64,000 nt of DNA from Laburnicola sp. R22_1 (Eukaryota; Ascomycota; Dothideomycetes; Pleosporales; Didymosphaeriaceae): positions 1,736,001 through 1,800,000 of the forward strand of contig JACONQ010000010.1 in assembly GCA_014281115.1 (NCBI GenBank). The letters run 5' to 3'. Positions 57,068-64,000 of this stretch are shown here, piece by piece; the stretch's first letter is position 1, and every line of letters begins with the position of its first letter. A program made the position numbers and the translations under genes. The notes beneath the pieces were generated by a model. The model was not told the DNA's origin and did not search any database. It saw only the letters and a list, made by a program, of their open reading frames with translations.

Positions 57068-59095
57068 TCATCGCATTTCAATTGTCTCAATCCTCGCTTC
57101 CCCAGCTTCAACCAGCTGCCTAGCCTCTCCATTCATGAAGCCAATAACGTACGAGGTTCCCACATGCTCATAGTGAGTTCCCCTGGGTCTTAGCACAGAG
57201 GAAACACCACTACCCTGTACAACAGCAACCTTGTCGCCTTCTCTAGTTCCCATTGGAACCGTACACACTCGGCCACTGGTAGTTTATGCGACGCGCAATG
57301 GGGCGGACTTTAACGCGTACATTCTCGCATCGAAAAACGACTTATTTAACGCCTTCTCCCAAAACCGCTGATAGGTCGGTCTGCTCATTCGTCCCTCCAG
57401 CCCCATTCGACGCCAGAATTGTTCACTACACGTTATGTCGTCGTAATCGGCGATTGCAATACGCAACCAGGACTGTAGAAAGTGGGAAACATCGTTCAGT
57501 GTCCGCTTGCGCATTTGCCATGATAGCTGGTAACGGTCAAGAAAATCGGCCGTGTCGCAGATAGCGACTATGGGATGTTGGTATGATTGGAGTGTGATGG
57601 GGTGCCGCGAGTGGAACTCCGACATCCATGATCCGAAACCTTCAGTACACCTTAGACAGTCGACAAGTGAGGGTCCTAGATATTGCATTGTATCCGACAC
57701 GATTGCTAATGTGAAGAAGCTGTAAGACTCCACACGATAGCTTTGGGAACAATGGTTAAAGACCTCGAGATCGGCTTGATGACCTTTTTTACTGATAATG
57801 TGATATTCACTTCCAGCACGGCTCATTCCGGGAAAATTCGGTGCCCAGGAGGGAAAGCCGGGCTCTTAATACCACTCGTACCCGGTACCTGACAAGTGTA
57901 GCAACCATAGCATGTCGAGTGCGGACATGTCCATTGTTATGTGATGTTTCAAGTAAGAGAACTCCCTTAGCCACAGAGCGAAATACTCGACATAGACATC
58001 AGCCACAGTTGCCTGCTCGCCATATCTAACTTCCAGGTCGAGATTATGAAGGCCGAGCAGGCCGTATATGTGATCTTTTGCGTTTGTGGCGGCAAGCCTC
58101 GTTCCTATAGCCGAGACTTTCCATAGTTCCTGTCGAAGACTGGTATATAAGGTCATATTTTTGGACGCTACATTCTGCATGGTAGCGGCTAGCGAGATGG
58201 AGCTTGAGCCTAAGCTTGATTCTCCGCCATGCAGTATAGGCCGAGGAACGGGCAGGCCAGGCGTCTCACAGAAACGCGCTATCGATGCTATTACTTCTTT
58301 CACACCGCAAATAATTTGGGTTCGCCATGTAATTCCACTCAGCTGTTTGATACGCTCTGCGATATCCTCGTGACGATAGTTGCACCATTTTGATAGTAGT
58401 AGAAGCTGATTGAGTGACATTGACAACTCTCCATATACGAGAGTAGCGTTCTTTGCCAAAGCCATCTCTTGAAAAATCCAGACACGGTTCCAGTAGGGCA
58501 GATCCATTACCGTGTAGATGGCGCCATGCGCTGGCCTCGGGCCTTCATTTGGCGTCCGAAAAACATCTTTGTACTTGGCCAGTAGACCAAAGTATGAATT
58601 TGTGGCGTTCTCCCCAGAGAGCATAGTTTCGAGGTCGTGTGCCATGTCCCTTAGAATGTGTAGTCCACGCAGCGCAACTACATCGTCGCCTGGACCAAGC
58701 CAACACACTACCAATTCGGCAGAAGAATACAGACGGGCCATGTACGCAACTTGATGGTTGCGCTCCGCTACATCGTTCTGATTGATGCAGAGCGCGTCTG
58801 CCCAGACCCTCAGATCGTACTGTCCAGGACGGTGGTTTTCGCATTGGATCGGTATACTCCGAAGCGCTTGGGCGAGGTTCGTCGTAACATTACGAGTAAA
58901 TCCGTTGACTGTTACTGGTGCAGTAATATTTGCGTCGCCCCATACGTAGGACAAGGCTACAAAAGTCGGTCGTTCCTGAAGGGAGACAGTGTGCAGCCGA
59001 ACCTGGACCTCCGGCTCCGTCGCAATGATCTCGATGAGCCTGATTTCCTCTTTGGAAGCGTTCAAGGGGCTGTAAATGGATTCGTCGGATGCCAT
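57068..59095 (-). pseudogene. HET-domain (heterokaryon incompatibility) gene with two in-frame stops
   Basis: One frame runs from ATG 59095 to the stop at 57068 (676 codons including stop) and is interrupted only by TAA at 57866-57868 and TAA at 57284-57286. The HET domain is in the first ~200 residues: FVALSYVWGD near residue 46, LRVWADALCINQNDVAERNHQV near 94, MARLYSSAELVVCWLG, and LPYWNRVWIFQE. After the first stop the typical FPSWAPNF segment follows in frame; after the second, the usual C-terminal GDKVAVVQGS...VLRPRG and YVIGFMNGEA follow. HET proteins trigger cell death on fusion of unlike individuals (known of the family). The truncated 409-residue product still contains the whole HET domain. 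Confidence 0.88.
57181..57240 (-). repeat. Partial direct repeat, copy B
   Basis: Coding copy, inside the C-terminal GDKVAVVQGS region of the HET gene; partner of 56998-57058. Confidence 0.75.
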
Positions 59096-59131
59096 TTCTC
59101 AAAGCACGCGTTGCGGAAACGTAGATGGGTG

Positions 59132-59139
59132 TATATATA
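59132..59139 (-). promoter_or_regulatory. TATA-like box of the HET gene
   Basis: TATATATA, 37-44 bp upstream of the HET ATG. Confidence 0.4.
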
Positions 59140-59357
59140 GGAGATGAAGGAGGAAGTGGGGAACGGCCATGATACCGATCGACTCAGCTGAAGGCAACCA
59201 CGTGCGCGATCATTGGTGCGCTTCCCGTATCATCTCTCCCTCACTCGTCATGGCGCAGCCTTGCAGCCTCATCGGTATGTCCGGAATACCTAAAAAAGAG
59301 GACGATTTGAGAAATTGCCTAAAGCTTGAACAACCTAGAACACGATCCAGTTTGCAG

Positions 59358-60099
59358 CTAAAGTTTTTTGATTTGCTTTCTCACACGCCCAATCTCGATC
59401 TCTTGTTGCCTCAACTCCCTCGAAATATTCGACAACTCAATAACGGGTCCTTCAACTGCAGATACGAACGAGGACTGAGCGGCGCGCAGTGCAGGCGGAA
59501 CAAGTATGCCGAACCATCGCAACGGATCTCGAGGAACAGACTTTTCTGTCTTCTCAGGATCGGCGTCTGATTTGCTGGTTGCCGAATCTTCATTTTTGTT
59601 CTCAGCTGTCGAAGACTCCGGTCCAGCTTCAGGGCTTGCGTTCTGCGGAGCAGAATGACTGATCGAGAACTTGACTCTGTGGTCATCTTCATGCACAAGG
59701 CTACCTGTGTCAGCAGTGGTTCAAATTTCTATTGAGAGCAACCCCAGAAGCAAATACTTCTCGGTTCATGTGTGAATACGTACACCTTCCGCGAAGCCTG
59801 CATCCTCTCATCATAATAATCCCGCCCATACCGAGTATGTGCATTATTGGTGAAATTAGCTTGCGCCAACGACATATAACCCTACAATACACACATTAGC
59901 ATATTAATTCCTGTATCATACTTGTTAGAAGGGTATGTACCGAAGATAACAGCGACGTCAGCTGTTGTTGCGCTTTCTGGTAGGCATCAAGCTTGTGCAG
60001 ATATTGTTCCAACAGCTCATCAAGCCGCGCGGCTAGATTGTCACTCTCGGCACCCCCGAGATTTTGCTCAGGCGCTTGTTGTACTTTTATATCTGCCAT
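59358..60099 (-). CDS. VMA22: V-ATPase assembly factor VMA22 (CCDC115-like)
   Basis: Three exons, 60099-59941, 59881-59784 and 59700-59358, give 199 aa. Vma22 works in the ER with Vma12 and Vma21 to assemble the Vo sector of the vacuolar ATPase. Recognised by LDELLEQYLHKLDAYQKAQ near residue 27, GYMSLAQANF at the start of exon 2, RYGRDYYDERMQASRKV, and the conserved C-terminal DPLRWFGILVPPALRAAQ, followed by a short coiled coil. A Ser/Glu/Lys-rich linker lies between. The 166-bp region to SHY1 is a shared divergent promoter. Confidence 0.88.
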
Positions 60100-60266
60100 G
60101 ATAATAGCAAAATGGTGCTGTTGGTAGTGAAATACAAGCAAGAGTCGTGATGGTGGTTCATGTCGCAAGTTCAAAGCTCCAACCGCTAACCCCAATCCAG
60201 CAACGCTAACACCCTACCCTTCATCTCACCTTCCATCCACCCTCCCCCACCCCTACCCAACCCACA

Positions 60267-61380
60267 ATGTCAAAACCAAACCCCTTCCTAACCCTCTTCC
60301 GCCGCTACTACACACAGCACCTCCCCCGCCTCCACCCCACCAGCCGCGCCCGACCACCCACCCGCCCCCAATGCCTCCGCGAACGCCTCCGCACCTTCCA
60401 CCAACCCACCCCACGCAGACACCTAAGCCGCACCCCCCCCAACCACAACAACGGCCTCGACCCCTCCTTCGTCTCCATCCTCGACCAGCCCGCCAAAATC
60501 GCCCGCGTGGGCAAACAGCACGGCCCAGGCCTTATAATCCTCGCCATTATCCCCGTAACCGCGTTTTTCCTGGGCTGCTGGCAAGTGCAACGGCTGGGCT
60601 GGAAGACGGAACTTGTAGCGCGGTTTGAAGACCGGTTGACGTTTCCGCCGTTAGAGCTCCCGCTGCGCATCGACCCCTCTGCGATTCCGGAGTTTGAGTA
60701 CAGACGCGTTTATGCGAAGGGGAGGTTAAGGCATGATCAAGAGATGCTGATTGGGCCGCGGATGCTGGAGGGCGAGGAGGGATACACGGTTATCACGCCG
60801 TTGGAGAGGGAGGACGAGAAGGGGAATAAGTCTAAGATATTGTGTTGTAGGGGGTGGATCAGGAAGGATGCGGAGAAGCAGTGGTTTCGGAAGAAGAATG
60901 GGGCGCTGCCGGAGGAGGATGTCGTGGTCGAGGGGCTGCTGAGGGTGCCGCCCAAGAAGAATATGTTTACGCCGCGGAATGTTCCTGAGGAGGGAAAGTG
61001 GTTCTTTCCGGATGTGAAGGAGATGGCGGAATGGACGGGGAGCCAGCCAGTGTGGGTCGAGGAGACGATGAGTAAGTTTGCATGGGGTGGGAGAAAGTAT
61101 ATTTGGGGTATCTAATAGAATAACAGCGCCGGATTTGCTCGTCAGCTACGACCGCGAACCAAAGGGTATCCCGATTGGACGGGCCCCAACTGTGAATTTG
61201 AGGAATAACCACACACAGTACATCTTCACATGGTAAGTGCCCTCCTACATCCATTCCACTTGAGGCTAATCGTGTAGGTACGCGCTGAGTTTCGCCACAT
61301 CAATAATGTTCTGGATGGTAGTCAAGAAACCCCTGTCTGGCACCCAAAGGCGAGTGCGTCATAGCGTGGAATGGTCATAA
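60267..61380 (+). CDS. SHY1: Cytochrome c oxidase assembly protein SHY1/SURF1
   Basis: Three exons, 60267-61071, 61127-61232 and 61278-61380, give 337 aa. Shy1/Surf1 sits in the inner mitochondrial membrane and assists Cox1 maturation. The N-terminal ~80 residues are Arg/Pro/His-rich like a presequence. TM1 is LIILAIIPVTAFFLGCWQVQRLGWK; the intermembrane part has FEYRRVYAKGRL, LIGPRMLEGEEGYTVITPL and GWIRKD; TM2 near the C-terminus is YALSFATSIMFWMVV after the conserved NNHTQYIFTW. Both SURF1 termini are present. The sense strand changes from very C-rich (first ~300 bp) to G-rich. Confidence 0.95.
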
Positions 61381-61393
61381 TCATCATGTTCTC

Positions 61394-63238
61394 TTATTCA
61401 TCCTCATTCCCCTCATGGATCATATCCATACGTTTCCGCTTCTGCCTCTTCAGCTTCGGCAAAGGCTCCATACGGAGCTGCTGGAGCAGTTCCCTTGGAA
61501 GCAACTTCTGTGCCAAGGAAAAATATGTACTATTCTTTGTAATCTGGCGTGTCCTAGAAGCAAAGGTCAGCATGCACAAGTTCCTGTACAATAAATATAG
61601 ACTGTACATACCTTTTCAGGAGAGCAATCACATCGCTCTCTTCGATCATCTTCCTACCACCATGTTGAGCATAAGCCGCAAGATCCTCGCCGATCTGCTC
61701 GAAGAAGAAATCCGAGGTCTGGACCAGCGCTGCCGGCGTGTCCTTGCTGATTTTTGACGTGCTACCTTGCGACTTGATGAACCCATTGGCCAGAGTTTTG
61801 ACTGTGGCTACTGGGAAAGACGGATACTCGTGTCCGAATCTGGACATGTTCATTGATTTGCGTTGCCGGCCTGCTCGTTGCTTCGCTGCTGGAGTATCTG
61901 GTGCAGGTGTTTGCAGACTGCGATCGATGGCGGAGACTTCCTCACGGTACGCTTGCAGATCCGCGTCGTCTTCAACCTCGGGCTCAGACTCCCATCCTTC
62001 GATTTCAAATGCGCCGGGTTCGTCATCATCAACAGCTATTGCGCTCGTGTTGTCCTTTTCGCCCAGGTCAGCTCCTGCCTGAACATCACCGTCGTCATCA
62101 TCATCATTTTCAGCGATGGTTTCAACGATGGTTTCATCCAATCTTCCCCGAGTTTCATCTTCTACCTCCTCCTGCACTGGTGCTTGCATACGTGGAGGTA
62201 TGGTGAAGTGGAAAGTGGGTTCGTCGGTGTCGTCCTCCATTCCACCGAACACGCCCAAATCGACATCACTTGGCCGACCGTCTCTTCTTCCCGTCAATGC
62301 TCGCATCTCTGTCGTGGTATCGTCCAGTCCCTCCTCGGCCACTTGCTCAAGCAGATCATCTGGGTTCATAGTCCTTCTCCGGTTAATAAAGTTCCCGTCG
62401 AATTCGAATTCTTCGCCATTGATTGTCAAATCGTTGAGGTCACCAAATTGTCCGCTGACCCTTGTGCTGAACATCATCCGGGGATCCTCGCTAATAGCCC
62501 GCCTTCCGACCTCGAGTGATTGGATAGTGCCGTTGTCCACATCGTCCGGGATAACTGGAAGAAGGGATTGCCGTGGTGGAGCCTCATGTATGCTATCATC
62601 ATCATACATGTCCTCCAAATGCATGGAAAGGCGCGGCACAGCAGGGTCAGGACCATCGTCAATGTCCGGAAGGTCAAGGGCAGAGTGTCGGACTAATCTA
62701 GGCTGTACTTGAGGAGAAGGCGGAGCTGGTCTGGTGTCTCGAGCGAGTACTGGCGAGAAACTTAGCGCCACTCTTTAGTCTACTTATCGTGACATACCTC
62801 TGCTCAGGTCTCGCAGGATATCGCGTGGGGTTTCACGTTGCACCCTCCCACTCCTCCTGCGCACATGTCCGGGTGTCCTCGCTGCATTTGCGCGCTCTCT
62901 CAAGGCCCGAATCGCATGAGGGGTGGTCGGTGCAGCTCTCCGAGCAGCAGGGAGAGCACGGGTAGCCGGTCCACCGCGGGGTGTCCTCGCAGTGCCTGGA
63001 GTACGGATCGGTGCGCTTCTGGGCGTCTGACCAACGCTGGCAGCGCGGCGGAAAGGAGTGACCGGTTTGGGGGCAATGGTCGCGAGGCGCTGTAGCTACA
63101 TGGTGTTAGATGAGGTGTGGGACGCCTGGAGATGCGTACATCGTTATAGAGAGTTGACGGGTTGGATTCCGTGATGGTATCCGCATCACCCGAAACGCGC
63201 GGGCTTATGCGCTGCTTCTTACGCGCTGACTCAGACAT
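61394..63238 (-). CDS. Kinetochore histone-fold protein CENP-T
   Basis: Four exons, 63238-63140, 63095-62798, 62749-61612 and 61553-61394, give 564 aa. CENP-T pairs with CENP-W and links centromeric chromatin to the Ndc80 complex. The C-terminal ~110 residues form the histone fold: FPVATVKTLANGF, KISKDTPAALVQTSDFFFEQ, IGEDLAAYAQHGGRKMIEESD and VIALLKRTRQI, ending in a basic tail. The N-terminal 100 residues are Arg/Pro/Thr-rich with many TPR/TPG sites, as expected for Cdk-regulated binding. The middle is acidic. Its stop is 13 bp from the SHY1 stop. The histone-fold assignment is firm; identity as CENP-T rests on domain order. Confidence 0.87.
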
Positions 63239-63444
63239 TGATTGCCGTCGGTGGGACTGTCAAACCTTTGCGAGCGAATGCGCCGGTTGTTGATGTCGTC
63301 GACGCTTCCTTACCAAACGCGTCGCGTCGGAGCTTAGCGCATCTGCCTTATCGATAGCGTGCGCCACGCACGGCCACATCCAGAAAATGTTTCGCGCGCC
63401 GTTTGCCGACATGCACTGTTCCACTCTCAAACAACAGCAACACC
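63239..63444. promoter_or_regulatory. Shared divergent promoter, CENP-T / CMS1
   Basis: 206 bp between two start codons on opposite strands. No specific site certain. Confidence 0.5.
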
Positions 63445-64000
63445 ATGTCAGATTCCGAAGCGGAAGGGGGTGTGCCCCTTATAGAAGCCGAGTTCGACAC
63501 TACCGCATCTTCCAAAAAGCGGAAAAGGGAAGCCGATGAAGGCTCTACCCTGGAAAGCAAAAAGGCCAACAAGAAGGCCAAGAGGAAAGAGAAGAAGAAG
63601 CAAAAGCTAAAGGAAATCAACGAGGATGATCTGGACCAAGAGTTGGGTGTCAATCGGGCATTTGAGAGAATGGATAGCCAGCTCCTTGCGGATTATGTCA
63701 ATTCACGAACGAGACTCTATGGCAAGGAACTCAGTAGCGTGGAATTGGAGGACAGATTCATCCCTAGTAGGAGATTGTTTTCGTTTATGCTTTGAAACTG
63801 CTAACAAGGAGACAGCCCGCACTGTCAAGGACACGACTAAATGGACTGAGCCGCGAACTCTGGATAACCTCTCCGGTTTCCTGAAGAAGCAGTGTCGCAA
63901 GTTAGAGCCCACGCCTCCCAAACCCACAGGAGCGCCACATACTCTTGTGGTAACTGCTTCGGGCATACGGGCTGCAGATGTTTTCAGATCCCTAAAAGCA
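63445..64000 (+). CDS. CMS1: CMS1-like ribosome biogenesis protein (5' part)
   Basis: Exon 1 is 63445-63766; exon 2 starts at 63816 and runs past the window end, so the gene is partial. Cms1 (human CMSS1) belongs to the 90S pre-ribosome set and is DEAD-box-like in fold. Visible are an acidic start, a long Lys/Arg stretch (nucleolar-type signal, about residues 26-52), the conserved LSSVELEDRFIP before the intron, then EPRTLDNLSGFL and GAPHTLVVTASGIRAADVFR. ATG at 63445 was chosen over an in-frame ATG at 63403. Confidence 0.85.

Noticed and set aside
56748..57173. Plus frame of 141 codons
   Set aside because: Opposite strand of the duplicated HET 3' fragment and its flank.
1..64000. CRISPR arrays, rRNA, bacterial operons
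   Set aside because: Sequence is eukaryotic with introns throughout; no regularly spaced repeats or rRNA-like segments seen.

Overview
This window is nuclear DNA of a filamentous ascomycete (Pezizomycotina), most likely a Dothideomycete. The evidence is: many genes broken by 45-80 nt introns with GTRNGT donors, CTAAC/CTAAT branch sites and YAG acceptors; the gene content (HMG-box mating-type-like regulator, palI, SUR7 family, ATG29, a cellular RNA-dependent RNA polymerase, a HET-domain gene); and pogo/Fot1-type transposons whose stop codons look like C-to-T decay at CpA (RIP-like). The class-level call is inference; I could run no search.

Left edge (1-7.7 kb): an HMG-box gene with the intron position typical of MAT1-2-1 (1145-2278), then two decayed 2.1-kb Tc1/mariner pogo-type elements lying almost head on against each other (3416-5548 and 5558-7669) with only two TA target duplications and 5 bp between them.

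Housekeeping block 1 (7.8-30.4 kb), mostly minus strand: an unrecognised 431-aa protein, ATG29 (autophagy), ADE1 (purine synthesis), MET1 (siroheme), RAV2/Rogdi (V-ATPase assembly), a SUR7-family membrane protein, an NVJ2/TEX2-like SMP-domain lipid-transfer protein, palI/RIM9 (pH sensing), ribosomal protein S4, HOM2 (aspartate-semialdehyde dehydrogenase) and DLD1 (D-lactate dehydrogenase). Exon chains were derived by hand from splice sites and close in frame for every one of these.

Block 2 (31.8-46 kb): a 1105-aa coiled-coil protein of unknown function, a 1200-aa RNA-dependent RNA polymerase (RNA silencing), YAE1, an ABC1/COQ8-family mitochondrial kinase-like protein and a secreted M28 aminopeptidase.

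Accessory island (46.7-59.1 kb): almost everything here is broken. It holds a frameshifted short ORF, a third pogo-type element, the first exons of an NmrA-like gene, a 125-bp MITE, a Zn2Cys6 transcription factor gene with two nonsense codons and a 962-bp LINE insertion flanked by a perfect 14-bp target duplication, a frameshifted acetyltransferase-like gene and a HET-domain gene with two in-frame stops. The NmrA + Zn2Cys6 + acetyltransferase set looks like the remains of a small secondary-metabolite cluster.

Right block (59.3-64 kb): compact conserved genes VMA22 (V-ATPase assembly), SHY1/SURF1 (cytochrome oxidase assembly), CENP-T (kinetochore) and the 5' part of CMS1 (ribosome biogenesis), with short shared promoters and only 13 bp between the SHY1 and CENP-T stop codons.

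No tRNA, rRNA or CRISPR array was recognised.
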